Shown piece after piece: positions 47,051-59,190 of a stretch of 64,000 nt of DNA (positions are counted from its first letter, which is position 1; each line of letters starts with the position of its first letter). The position numbers and the translations under genes are program-made. The notes below the pieces were generated by a model. It ran no database searches. It had not been told where the DNA came from and worked only from the letters and a program-made list of their open reading frames with translations. Source of the DNA: Rallus limicola (taxonomy: Eukaryota; Chordata; Aves; Gruiformes; Rallidae); assembly GCA_022605955.1 (NCBI GenBank), contig JAKCOZ010000005.1:53073762-53137761 (forward strand), given 5' to 3'.

Positions 47051-49941
47051 CTGTGTTGTATGGAGAAGATCCTACAGACTGTTGCTCAGTTGTTGTCCCT
47101 ATTACCCATCTGTGACATTTACTTTCTCTTGCTGTGATTCTTGTCCCTTCCTACACTCAGAAAGGTGGGTGGTGGGGAATAATTGCACCCCTCTTTATTT
47201 AAGTTTCGGTGCCTTTATCCAGAAATTTTATAGGCCTCTTGATATTCTGAGGACCTGTCTTTGCCTTTCCCAAGTGTATAATTATTCTTGTTATCTTTAA
47301 TTAATATGTGCATGTAGCTATGCCAAATCACTTCCTTTTTTTCCCCTTACCTTATTTTAGCTCTTGAATAGGGGCAGCTCTGTTATTCTTTCTCTGGTGA
47401 AGTTCCTGGGAGTAGTCATGTAGCTCTCACCCTTCTGTGTGAGGACCATCAGCATAAACCTGACTTTCCTGATCAGTGCATCAAAAGCTGAGGTGCTTTA
47501 GGAACAGTGATGTATACATTTCACATTCAACTCACTCCTTGTTTTCCCATTGGCACACGGTGAAGTGGGACTCTGATGTGTTTGGGTATCTCTCTTATCC
47601 TTGCTTCAGAGCTAACGATAACCTAGGCATTAACCAAATAAACAGCCTATGCTGTGATGTGGGCTCTGTGATTTTGGCAGGGTCATCATCCCTGCTAAAA
47701 AGCCCCAGGTCAGCATGGTCAAATAGCAGCTTGCTTGAAGCTGTTTTTGAGAATCAAAGTGAAATAGCATATTTTCAACTTTTTCTTGAGTTGGAGAGCA
47801 ACAATGTAAGTTACATTAACAGGAATTCATCAGTCTGGTCTGTAATCAGAGTGTGATAAGCCAAGTCCTTCTCTGGTGTTGGAGAAAGCTTTGAAATGAC
47901 AAAACATATAAATACATATATATGTATAAAAATAGATCCCTAATTTACAGCGTGTAGTGCCATGCTTTAAGGGGTATCTTATGGGATACATTGCACTGGA
48001 GTGTTCTGAGCATGGTTAAATGTGACAAGTTGTAGAAGTCAGTGCCCGTTAATAAGCACAAGAAAATAATGGAGATTTCAGAAACACATACATCCGTTTT
48101 TTTGCGTCTTCCTGGCAGACAAAGGATCTAGACTGCAAAATTTTGCTGTTGTATATATTTTGTTCTCCTTTAAGCGTCTCCACAGGGTGTCAGGAAAGCC
48201 GCTGGTGACAGAGCTCAAAGTGCCGCTGTTGAGAGTGGGGTCTGCTATTCCTTTTCCCAGCACTATGGAGATGCAGCCAGCAGTCGCCTGTGGGCAAAAG
48301 GGACTGACCAGAGAGGAGCATCCACTGCTTGGCTAATGAGCTCCAATTAAAAACATGAGCTGGTGTAACCTAGCATGGGGAGGAAAGGTAGAAATTACAG
48401 GCGAAGACCAAAAGGAGGAAAGCTTTTGAAGTAGCCTCTTAGGCAAACAATGCAAAAGCCTATATTAATCTTGAGAAATTAGCATTTAATTTCTGTAATT
48501 AGCCTTTCATGCACTCCAAGGAAGCGAGTGTACTCTTACACACTCATTCTCATTGCTTTTAAATCTTGAAGCCTTGCCGTTCGGTTGCTAAGGGGAAGAA
48601 AAGATTTGAGTCGGAGAGGAACAAAAAGCAGAACTCGCTCCCAGGTGTTGGTGAATCATCAGGGAACGAAGCTTTCTTAATAATAATGTCTAGAGGAAGG
48701 GAGGGGGGAAGTGTGTGGGTGTAAATTTAGTTTTCCTCAGAGGTGCTGTGACTGACAGCCCAGGGACTGCAGGCCAGTGAGTGCAGAGGGACATGAGTGG
48801 CTGCTATGTACCTGTCCTCCACCACCTAAGTCATCACATACACAGGATGGACCTGAGCATCAGACCTGCACCCTGAGTGCTGTCCCCTTCTGATGCTGGA
48901 CTAGCACAAAGGATGAATTAAGGGGTATTAGGAGGGGGTTCAGGGCAGGACAATAGGGTATTTCACAGCAAGGAAGCTTCTTGTGGGGGAGTTGTCCTGA
49001 AAGGAGCCTGTTTAAGCACAGGAAAGAGGTTTTATTTAAGAAAAGAGAACTGGGCAAGGAGGCATGAAGTCATCAGAAAAATCAAGAAAATTGATCAAGG
49101 TTTTCTATTTTCCTTATTTAAAAAACAGAGAGGTGATAGATAGACCAGAAAGCTAATGAATAAAAAAATGAGAACTGGAATGAATTCTCCCATGTAAGCT
49201 ACTAATCTTAGATAACTGAGTCCACATACAGAGTAAACACGGGATTTCTATGCCACAAATCTCCTTTGTTATTACTATTTCTTAAATGTATATTATCAAT
49301 GTTTGCACCATAAATCTGGTTCTGAGGGTTGTGGTTTTAGTCCTGTGGCTGAAATTCCCCTGCCACCAATTGATGCAGATCAAATTTTGGACTTCAAATA
49401 TATGCAGCAAACCACAGATCAAAGATTATGCATGGAAATCTCAGCAAATACCCTTCGAGTGAAATGGAAAAAAAATCTGTACTCTGCTTGTGGGGAGTTT
49501 GCAAACAAGAAGAGCAGGGGGTGGAGAATCACTTGAGCAGTTTACTATGAAATATCCATTGGGATGTAGTACGCTGTCTGCGGCTGAACATTATAAAGGA
49601 CTGCCGCAGCTTTGCCAATAACATACAGATAACTGAGTACGAATTTCTGCCCAGCTGGAGTTTTCTCAGAAAACAGATATAATTATTTAGATTCTTTAGT
49701 CTTTGGACCTTGGTCATGTCACCAAAGTCATCCTGCAGTTATGAAGTGCTGAGTGATCTGTATTACCTCTCTGCAAGGGGATCACACTTGTCTGCTGTTC
49801 TCTCAGTGGCTTCTGCAATGAGACTGAGATGTGGAGCATCCTTTTCTTCCAGAGCAGAAGACCTGATCTGGGGGAATGGACACGCCACCTTCCAGGCTGA
49901 GTTCAGCCTGCATTATGCCATACATGCTCCTTTCCCCAGGC

Positions 49942-49984
49942 TATTCTGTTAGATTGTGGTTTTAAAGCCAGAAATTCACTATTT
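49942..49984 (+). repeat. Dispersed direct repeat, copy 1 (43 bp)
   Basis: The 43 bases from TATTCTGTT to CACTATTT recur at 50646-50688 with one difference (A versus G at the tenth base). Flanks show only faint similarity. Confidence 0.88.
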
Positions 49985-50645
49985 TTGTTTTTAATTCCAT
50001 CTTACCAGTCTCTTATGTGGATGCTGTGGCTTGACCTGGCTGTGGGCAGCACTGATGGTAGCATCCAGCACACGTGTCTTCCTGGGAGCCCCTCTTTGCA
50101 CCCACCTCCCTACAGAAAAGATGGAAGGAAGATGGGAAAGGTTGATCAGCAGAACTTCAGGCGTTGATGAAATTCAACTAGTCATGCCAGCTAAAGGGCA
50201 ACAGGCAAATAAGAAACTTTTAGGACTGTCCTTCTTTTTTTCAACCCACTAAGGAAAAAATGTCAATATTCTGTACTTTCTGGTTGACTGTGCCAAGCCA
50301 TCACTTGGAGATGGATGTGGTGTCCTTTCACCTAGTAGGAACTATTAGAATTAGATAGTTCGGTAGCCAAATGTCAGCCTGGTTAGTCAATAATATTGCT
50401 TCTGACTTTCTCCTGATGCTCAAATACCGCAAAACTTTGCCAAGGAGATTATTTTCTGCCCCTGTTTGTTTGGGGATTTTGGAGCCTTGTTCTTTCACTT
50501 GCATACAGTGAATGACCTTGTCTTTGTCCTTCTGTTCTGTAGCAGATAAACTTCGCAGCTTTTAATACCTGTTAGGGTTTTAGTGTGTTACACAGGCTTT
50601 ACTTTTGCAGTATGGCTGCTATAAAAAATGTCTTCCATTTTGAAA

Positions 50646-50688
50646 TATTCTGTTGGATTGTGGTTTTAAAGCCAGAAATTCACTATTT
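50646..50688 (+). repeat. Dispersed direct repeat, copy 2 (43 bp)
   Basis: Partner of the copy at 49942, 704 bases downstream in the same orientation. It is followed by an AT microsatellite-like stretch (TATATATATATTTTTT). Confidence 0.88.
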
Positions 50689-52407
50689 ATATATATATTT
50701 TTTAATGTTCCTTGGTATGATTTCCTCACCCCACTGCTTCTCTTGTGCCCATCTAGTCAAGACTCTGCTGAATCTGTTACTGGTATTTCATCTTGGTTCT
50801 GTGGACATCATTACTGGTTGTGATGTACACTCCGGAAGGTTGTTGATTATTTTTATTGCTGCCCTGAAGCTTGTCAGTGAGCTGCCTAGCTCAGAGCTGG
50901 AACTGGAGCCATTGCCAGGCTGATGAAGAATTTTTTAGGGTGGTATTGGGGCAGAGTCATTCTTCCACCTTCTAATACGAGAGATACACTTGCTCCCACC
51001 CCTTGCATATTTAGGATAAGTATTTTAGGACCAGAAATATTACCTGTTAATTCCATAGGGAATTAATGAGGTAGATTAAAACTGTATAGTTCAGAAACAC
51101 TGAAAATACAAGGAAAGCACTGCAGTTACTGATGCTAGAAATTCTTTTTTTACTCCCCACAAACAAGCAGAAAGCTCAATGATTCAGTCTGTTTGCAGGT
51201 TCAAAAAATATATATTGGAAATCAGAAAGGGAAAACAACATTCTATTGCTATGCAAAACCTGCAGAAGGCAGGTATATACTCTCACACCTTCTGCAGGAC
51301 ATAAGCTGGTAAAATCTAAGCAAAACCTCATCCATGTTAAATGAATTTGTTCAAAACCAAAATGGGTTAGCTCAACAACAGGGATAGGCTAGTTCAAGTC
51401 TTCGTGATAAATTCCTCAAAAAAAAAAAAAGTTTATAGCTATTCACTTTATTCATTTCAGCCTGTGACTTGTCCTATATAATCTCTACCCAGTAGAGGAT
51501 GTGGCTGGTATTTTGCTTGATTCTTTCTTCCATTGCCTTTTAAAAGCAGAGCTCGTGGGAGTGTAGGAAGAATACTTTTCAGTTTCTGAAGCATTGTTTC
51601 CCATAAGATTATTATGACAATACCCTGGCAGTATTTTTGTGTATGTATATATGCACCTTGAAATGAAAATCCTAATAAAAACAAGAGCCAAGAACTAAAA
51701 ACACAATCTAAAACTCCAGGTACTTCTAAGCTGAATTCCCAGCAGGGCCAGTGCTGGGCAGAGCCTTAGGGAAGCACTGCTAAGAGGGGAGTGTGACAGT
51801 CACCCCTGGCCTGTGCAGGGCTGCAAGGAAGAGTCCCAAAAGTATCTGCCATTGCACCAGTGTGCTCAATGCCAGGGGAGGGAGTTCCTGCTAGAAATAG
51901 TTCAAACATGCCTCTTACAGAATTCTGCACTTTTAAAAGCAAGAGTAGCAATAATATGTAGCACAAGCGAGTTCCTGTACGTTTGCTGGTTGTGTTCATG
52001 CTATTCTGTCACAAGTACCCATCTGTGCCCTAAAAACTAAGATCTCAGATTGTGTCATAAATCTTTTGGCATACCCTCCTACATGCTTCCCCTGGGAAGG
52101 CTGGGGACAAGCTGCAGATACCTAAAGCATCTCAGAAAGGTTCTGCTTATGTCTGCAGGGCCTTCAGTCCTACAGTCTTGGTCTGTCAACACATATTGTA
52201 GCAAGCCACATGGCAAGGCCCTTGCCACCACAAGGTACTACTCTAGCATGTCTTTAAAAAAAACTCCTGGCCTTTGAATCAGATCTACAGGCAGAATTAT
52301 TAGGTGATACCACCGCATGCTCCAGCCCCAAGCTGGTAACCCAGCATGAGATGTGGTCCCAGGACCTGCTCTTGAACCCTCTGTGTCATTTGTAGGGACT
52401 ATGTGAG

Positions 52408-52914
52408 TTGGGGAAAAGGCTATCAGTGAGCACATCACCCCTGACAGCCACTCATGAATCTGCAGACCAGTTTTCAAGCATGCCTCACACCCCCAACAAG
52501 GCCAGGGCTGAGGGGCTGGAGGGACATAGCGCTGTTGCTGAGCTGTTTCAAGACAGAGGACATTGCCCCATTTGTGACCCTCCAACCCACCAGCTTTGGG
52601 GATTAAAGTTTTTTACTCTCTGGCAGGGGCTATCCACTGACAGTAACATGAAGAATCTTCTTCAAAGGTGTCCCCAGGCAGAAGATCTGCATAAGGAGAG
52701 AGACAAAGATCCCTCACTGCTGCCTGCAGCTGTGAGCTTTTGCTATAGTCTCTACCAGTCATGGAGTGAGACTGCATTAATTTGGGTGAATTTATCATCT
52801 TGGTCTCCTTCACCAGGGAGCTGGCTGCCTTGCTTGGATCTGTACTACTCAGACCCCAGAATAAAGATTTCTTACAATGTTGCTCAGGGAAGGAAATCTA
52901 CCATAAAGAAATGA
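52408..52914 (+). other. 168-codon frame, possibly in an old LTR; function unknown
   Basis: This is the longest open frame in the right half that I could not assign to CR1. The translation starts MGKRLSVSTSPLTATHES and includes CPICDPP, but shows no domain I recognise, no signal peptide and no membrane segment. Near its end an AATAAA (52859-52864) is followed by a T-rich stretch and a CAATGTTGC, which resembles the R/U5 part of an avian LTR. The frame could therefore be chance coding across an old LTR. I do not call it a gene. Confidence 0.25.
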
Positions 52915-54424
52915 AAATACTGAGTATATTGCTGTTGAGTTGACTGCTAATAAACCTGGCTTGGATGCTCAGATGTGCCAGCAAAAGTACTCATCTTTGA
53001 TCTCTGCCTGCCCCAATAGTATACATGAGGAGACAATTTGGTTAAGATCTAAGCATTTTTAGCCATATAAGATTTTATATTTGGGGTTAGTGCACTACTC
53101 TATGTAGAAAAGGAAATTATTCTCATCTTGTTCTACAGTTCAATCAAATTGAAGCCCTTGCTGTATTCTGTTTCATTATTCTGTTTCCTCAGCTCTATTG
53201 TGAGCATTTGCAGGATTAACTTCTCATATGGCCTCTTTGTACCAGGGTGCAGATGACCAAAAGCATGTGTTGTTTTCTCTATCATTTGAGAATGAAGCAT
53301 CAGGATTGGAAATTTTTCCAGAAGCTGTGTGGTTGGTCAAGCAAAATCCTTGGAGTTATCATGTGAATGATTGGGTGAACTTCAATGAAGTGTTACCCTG
53401 GTGATTAGAAGTAAGACTAGCCTGAAAGGTCAACCTTTGCTTCATCTAGGGCTCTCTCCAAAGTCTAATGAGAATCTCTCCCTCCTCTAATTTGGTGGTT
53501 GTTTTTAAAATTTGCATGGCCAGAAACTGGCCATCTATTCTGATCCCCTCCATAATGAAGTCAGTAATGCATCCCAAACTACTTATTTACATGAACTAAC
53601 AAAAGCCATTAATTTAAAATTAAAAAAAAAAAGAAAATCCAGTAATCCAAACTTCAGCTAAGAATTACTTAAATTGGTGAATCCGCTGATATAAGGCTTG
53701 GAAGATAAGTAGTTGTTTCAAAATTTTAACATGCTTAGTGTTTAACCAGGTTTTTGAAGTTACCTTTTGTAAGCCTACTTCTAAGCTTTGATAGAAAAAA
53801 CCTGCACACCCCCACCATGAAGTTCTGCTAGACTTACTATCTACTTTCAGTCATCAAAGCATGAGTGGGTGGGTGGTGATTGATGTAGATGTATTGCAGA
53901 GTGAATGTAAATGCCAAAAATTTTAAAGCTCTTCAAGTTTTCTATTTCTATGGAAAAAAAAAATGTATCTACTCCTTTTCAGTGCTGTAAACGGCTGAGT
54001 TTGGTATTCAAGTGTACTGTTTGTGGGGACTAAAAATCAACACATGCTATTTTGTTTGGATTGGGTCTGATTCCCATACTAAATGCATTACACTTTGCCC
54101 ACAATTGGAATACATTCTTCCTTGCTGAAAACAAATACATATTCACATCTTGTTCATATCAGTAAAATGACATATAGGTGCATTTCTTACACTAAATTTT
54201 TATATGTATTTTAAATGTAGCAACTACTGCACATTTCAAATATATTATTAAAGTTAATTCTGCAGGAGAAAGCTTCACCCTATTTTTTAATAGGATTTAA
54301 AATGATTGTCATTATTTTCCCTTATAGTAAGTGGTGGAAGTTTTTATACTCTACAAAACAGTGGTATATGACACTTCATTTGAGATCCCATACCATTTTG
54401 TCACCTGCTTTTATGAGTACTAAG

Positions 54425-54615
54425 ACTTAAAGCTTTGTTTGTGGCAGGCGCTGCACAGACACCTCCCAGGGACATGGTCTATGCCCTGATTACAGAGAAG
54501 ACAGAACCAGTGCAGAGTAAAGCAACTTGTCTCAAGTCACCAAAGAGATCAAGAAGAGAGCTAGGAACACAACACAGGCATCCTGCCATTCCAGGCCAGG
54601 CTGTGTGACTTCTTG
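54425..54615 (+). mobile_element. MIR-like ancient SINE relic
   Basis: The order ACTTGTCTCAAGTCACC, AAGAGAGCTAGGA, CACAGGCATCCTGCCATTCC and CAGGCTGTGTGAC follows the 3' half of MIR-type tRNA-derived SINEs (AAGGTCACACAGC, GAACCCAGG..CTGACTCC, CCAGTGCTC). It is highly diverged, as expected of such old elements in birds. No tRNA-like A/B boxes are clear upstream. Confidence 0.45.
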
Positions 54616-56554
54616 TGATGCATAAATCTGAAACTTGCCAAAGAATTGGAGACTATTCTATTAAGAGTACAGCTTTGCTGGTAAAGCAATAAATCAGGTG
54701 GTCTCTGAGGGTCTCAGCTAACCAACAACATTACAATAATTCATTAATATTCAAAGTGCAAAAAAAAGCACCTTTAAATAACCTCATTGTAACTGTTTAA
54801 ATGCTGACCTTTCAGCAACGACCGTGGTAGTTCATGGTCTGAAAGTATAAAAAAAATTGATTAACTGCAGTGTTGGCTGGTGAGTATTTTACCTGCAAAT
54901 TATTTTGTGTGTGTATACAAAAATATTATTTGAGGAAACTGAGAACAACACGTTACCTACTTCTCTATGTGTCATAGAAAACGTAGCCAAGCATGTAAAT
55001 CAGTACTATCAGAAAGCACTGCACTTATCCCCACCTGTTTGTCCCAAGGACGTGTGGGGAGGTAAGTTACAATAACAACAGGCTCCACCTGTGGTTATCC
55101 CTGCAGCTTATTTATCTGAACTGAGACTGCTGAATTAGGGAGAGTAGCATCTCCTTGGTGCTCTTTATCTTGGCCTGAAAGAGACTCTACACCTAATTAG
55201 TGAATTACTATAGCTTAATGGAGAGAAGGAATTTCACTTATCCTGAAATATAACCTTTTTGAGCGTGGTACTTAAATGTATGCTTTTCTTGAAGCAGTAA
55301 AGAAATTAAGAAAAGTAGTATCTTGCTTTATCGAGCTATAATTGGATAGGAAATGGAAGTTTTCAATAAATTGAGGATGCTAGAATTTGGATGGAAGCTA
55401 CAAAAGAAACAACTGGATATGAGGCAATTCTGGAGATGGCAAGTATTGGGGAAAAGAAGTAATAAAGGCCAGAGACTTTTGGGAACAGAAATCGCATAAC
55501 TGTTAGACTTGACCTTGTATATTAAGCTGTGGAGGTGAAGGAAAGAGGTAGGCTTCTGAATTTAAAAGACCCAATTTCCCCAGAATGAGGGAATTGATGG
55601 GCATATATAATTGGATGTTGTTAGTGTAGGGTCATGGTGGAGGAAGGGAGGTTAGCATGAAGCTATGACTACAACTAATAATGGCTTAGCAGAACCTGTT
55701 CTTTCTGGAGATAAATATTTAGAGGGGTTGGAATAGCTATGCTTAATAAAGAAATTATGTATGCAAATTACAAAGAAAAGCAGGGGTTATAAAGGGACTG
55801 GGTGTGTTACTAACAGTCAGAATGACCACAGACACAAGAAATGATTTAGAAGAGTGAAACTAAGAGAAAATTTTACATATATGTTATAAAATGACTTTAA
55901 AAATTTGTTCTGATAGCATGCTGAAAAGCTGGTGAAAAGGGATGTTATGTAAATTGGTTCCTACATATTTAAATGCAGGTCAAAATATGTTTGCTACAAC
56001 AATACTTGCTAGTGGAGTCTTTGAAACAAAGGGATAGGGAGCTCATGAATTTTTCTCTCACTTGCTTGGAGTAGGTTGTGAGGACCCTGGGAAAATGATT
56101 ATTCCTTCACGTTGCACCATCTAGGTATGTGGAAGAAGCTTTTATACTATGCTGAAGATTTGCCAGCTTACACTGAGAGCCTTAAACATCACCTCTTCAG
56201 CAATATTCGGTGTAAACAAGGTATAGCCATAATTTGGGGTTTCTCTGAAGCATCTTGTATTGTTTTCTACTTTGAGTTTTTGTTTGGTTTGGTTCTGTTG
56301 TCATTAGTGTTTCCTCTTTGATTTTTGGTGTTTATCACAATGTGGATTCATAGGAGTGCTTCAGTTTTAACTTTGGTCAACATGCTTATAACAATGTCTT
56401 CTCCAAAGGTGTCTGAAGGAGCATATGTCCTCACTGAATGTGGTAGTCTAATCAAATTCTTTCATTGTCTTATTGTGCCAAACATATGGGGGGTGTGGGC
56501 TGGATTTCAAATGCAACTTAGACCAGATTTTAATGATCACTGGAACTTATTTCA
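54616..56554. other. Non-coding interval
   Basis: No gene supported. 55050-55210 has a conserved-looking block with E-box (CACCTG), TGTGGTT and TAATTA-like motifs. I see no repeat array. Confidence 0.4.
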
Positions 56555-56745
56555 TGAAATAAATCATATAGTGGTTTGTGATTTAGGCAGGAAGGGAACT
56601 CTGGAAATCCACTTCCCTCCTGTAACTAAGGACAGGCTATTTCAGGTTGCTCAGGGCCTTATTGAATTCCATTCTAAATATCTTCAATTACGGAGACTCC
56701 AGCTTGGGCAGCTCATTTCAGAGTTTCACTAATCTCACTGACAGG
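56555..56745 (-). mobile_element. Very degenerate CR1 3' end
   Basis: On the plus strand the reverse-complement order of a CR1 tail is still visible: AGGAAGGGAACTCTGGAAATC, CAGGTTGCTCAGGGCCTTATTG, TCTTCAATTACGGAGACTCCA, GGGCAGCTCATTTCAGAGTTTCAC. The 135-residue plus-strand frame at 56325-56732 overlaps it and is therefore not a real gene. This is one of the oldest CR1 copies in the window. Confidence 0.65.
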
Positions 56746-57788
56746 TTTTGCTGGGGTTTTTTTAGGCTGCAGGGGTGACTTTTGTCCCCAGTCCCTAACT
56801 GGAATTTTCCTATCACTATGTACCTCTGACTCTAAGTCTTACTAGAAACTGTACAAGATGTTTGCATTTCTGAATGTTTTACTGGGAGGAACGTATCTCT
56901 TCCTGGAGGGCACCTGTAATTTCAAGTGTGGAAACACCTAGAAATCAGGTCGTGATCAGGCAGTATTGATAGTGGCAGCTTCTCCTTCGTTTCTTTCTCT
57001 TCCCCCGTTAAGTTCCTGCATCTGCTAACGAAGTGAGGTTGTGTTACACCTCAAAGAACTTAGAGAAATGAATACCCTGTGAATGCCTATAAATACAGGA
57101 TAGTTCCATGCTGCTTTGATTAAAAAAAATAAAGCTAAAATGTGCATGGAAAACAAGCCTTTCGAATGCATTTTTACTTCCCCCAACAGTGGCTGCTGAG
57201 ACATCAAGCTTTCATTCCTAAGTGGGTCAGTCTTAGGTTTGTGAAGCAATCTAGTATTTTTCAGAATTAAATCATTCCAATTTAAAATCAATAACTTCAA
57301 GAGTCCCTTTGAGTAAGAGGGTGCCTATATACATCTACCATATATTGGTACAGAATTTCAGTGTAGTCTTAGTTGCTAATTAGGCTAACAAAATGTTCAT
57401 AACTGTATAATTTAGACCTGCTAAGCTCTAAATGAAGATGTAATTTTTTTCTTAAAATTGCATTTTTGCTTTGTAATTAGTGTCTTGAATCAAATGAAGG
57501 ATTTTCTTTCTTTTTTTCTTCCCCTAAAATCCCTTTCTCCTCTCCTCCCACTAATTTGTTTGATAGAAACGGGGCATTTGCAGCCAGATTCTGGGGAGGA
57601 TGTGGGACATGAAGTATATGCTTGGAAAAGTCTCAAGAAAGGTTACAGGTGAACAGTTCTCCACAGGGAGATGTCAGAGGGAGTTTAAGGCAGAGATATG
57701 CCAGCTGTGTGGGAAACTGTCTATCTTGTGTTTATTCAGAGTGGAATTGGCTGCAAAGATACAATGAGGAGGTCACTCTGGTAAGTGT

Positions 57789-57812
57789 TACTGATGACTG
57801 CAGTCATCAGTA
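57789..57812. repeat. 24-bp perfect palindrome
   Basis: The 24 bases are identical to their own reverse complement with no spacer, centred on a CTGCAG. The arms contain TGACT/AGTCA half-sites of the AP-1/Maf type. Two further CATCAGTA copies follow by 57850, forming a small degenerate array. Confidence 0.92.
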
Positions 57813-57907
57813 TGCAATCATCAGTACCCTTCTTTCATCAGTACCCCCTTCTTTCTGAAGCTGTTGATTCAGCAGTGCAACTACTAAGGCTCACACTACA
57901 CCACCCT

Positions 57908-57920
57908 CCCCCCCCCCCCC
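57908..57920. repeat. Poly(C) run, C13
   Basis: Thirteen consecutive C, a mononucleotide run that may be variable and hard to sequence. Confidence 0.9.
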
Positions 57921-58889
57921 ATCTCCTTTATTTAATCTATTCTGGATTTTGTTCTTAACTACAAAGAAAGGAAATGGAAATTCAAAGACTCTATTGTGGT
58001 AGCTGAGGCATGAGGTTAAGACTTAGCAAATAAACCAGGCAAGAGAGTGGTTTCTACAGCTGTTGCTGGGTCTTTGTACTTGCTTTCTCTTTGATTTAGC
58101 ATGAACAAATGATGGGGTGTTGGGTTTGATTTGGTGTCTTCATGTTCAGCTTCACAGCTTTGGTGGGGTTTAGATGTTCTGTTGGTGCTCTCTAAATGCA
58201 ATCTCAAACACGAATTTATTAAGGTGTTTGTTCAGTGTGTTGGAACTGCCTGGAAAAATCCAGACCTAGCTCACCTCAGGGTGTTTACCTGTTTGTTGGT
58301 TGAAGCTGCACTAATTGCAAGATGAAGGGTATCCAGGAAAGTTCAAGACCATTTGAACTAGCATGAAGTTAGAAGCTTTGCTGTCAACACTTTGCTTTTT
58401 AGCCCTTCTGCAGCCATCTCTGGTTACTTGATAAGACCAAAATCTGTTACCAAAGTTTGCTGTGGGGAATTCCTTGTGCTTGTGACAGGAATATTCTGGC
58501 TTATAAACCTTTTCCATTTCAGAAAAAGGGAAACTCCAAGTCAAAGAATGCAGACATCTTCAGGCCTTGAATGTTGAGACTCTTACTCTTGCAAAGTCTT
58601 TCTTCAGTCTGTCCTGTATGTGGAAGTGTGCTAAACCCAGAGGCTGTCACATGGTTGTAAGCACTTAATGATGAGCAACACAGCCAGCTGCAGCCCAGAG
58701 AGATCTCGTTCCTCATAGCTGCCTTGTGAAGCACCATTGACTTACACCAGCTGAGGATGTAACCAAGTTGTTTCATACTTTAACCTCAAAGCCTCCTTGT
58801 TAATACCACAGTAAGTGTACTCATTGCAATTAAAATTACTTCTTCTCAGGTAAAACATATGCTGAGGTTTGTGCTTTATCGCTTTGAAA

Positions 58890-59190
58890 TAGGATTACCC
58901 CAACTTTGCTAATTAGCGGCATTGCCCAAACAGAAAGAAACATATGGCTCATGCCATGCTGACTTGAAGTCTTTGGAGTCCCACTGGAGAATAATTAAAG
59001 TGATTTTGATTTACTGGTATGATGAAGTACGAGCCATTCTCATTTGGCCTTATGTCTAGAAGCTCTGAGACAGTAAGCTACCTTAGCAGGAGAGCTGTAA
59101 TAATTAACACGAGCCAGATTGTTATCATTCAGATAGCTTTGTTGCTGTTAACAATCATTTGTAATTATTAAGAGACTTTACATAATCTGT
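58890..59190. promoter_or_regulatory. Candidate conserved enhancer-like block
   Basis: The stretch carries several homeodomain-type cores (CTAATTAGC at 58909, TAATTA at 59101, TAATTATTA at 59162) and SOX-like ATTGT/ACAAT motifs at 59118 and 59151, with few repeats. It has the look of a developmental non-coding element. This is inference from composition and motifs only. Confidence 0.3.

Larger units (their letters stand above)
47051..54424. other. Non-coding interval
   Basis: No supported gene. Noted inside are a conserved-looking stretch with retained CpGs at 48480-48720, a dispersed duplicate at 49942 and 50646, and an LTR-like or chance frame near 52408-52914. An A run lies near 51419-51430. 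Frames of 112-126 residues at 47476 and 50585 have no recognisable domain. Confidence 0.45.

Noticed and set aside
56325..56732. 135-residue plus-strand frame as a gene
   Set aside because: Its second half overlaps a degenerate minus-strand CR1 and the rest shows no domain.
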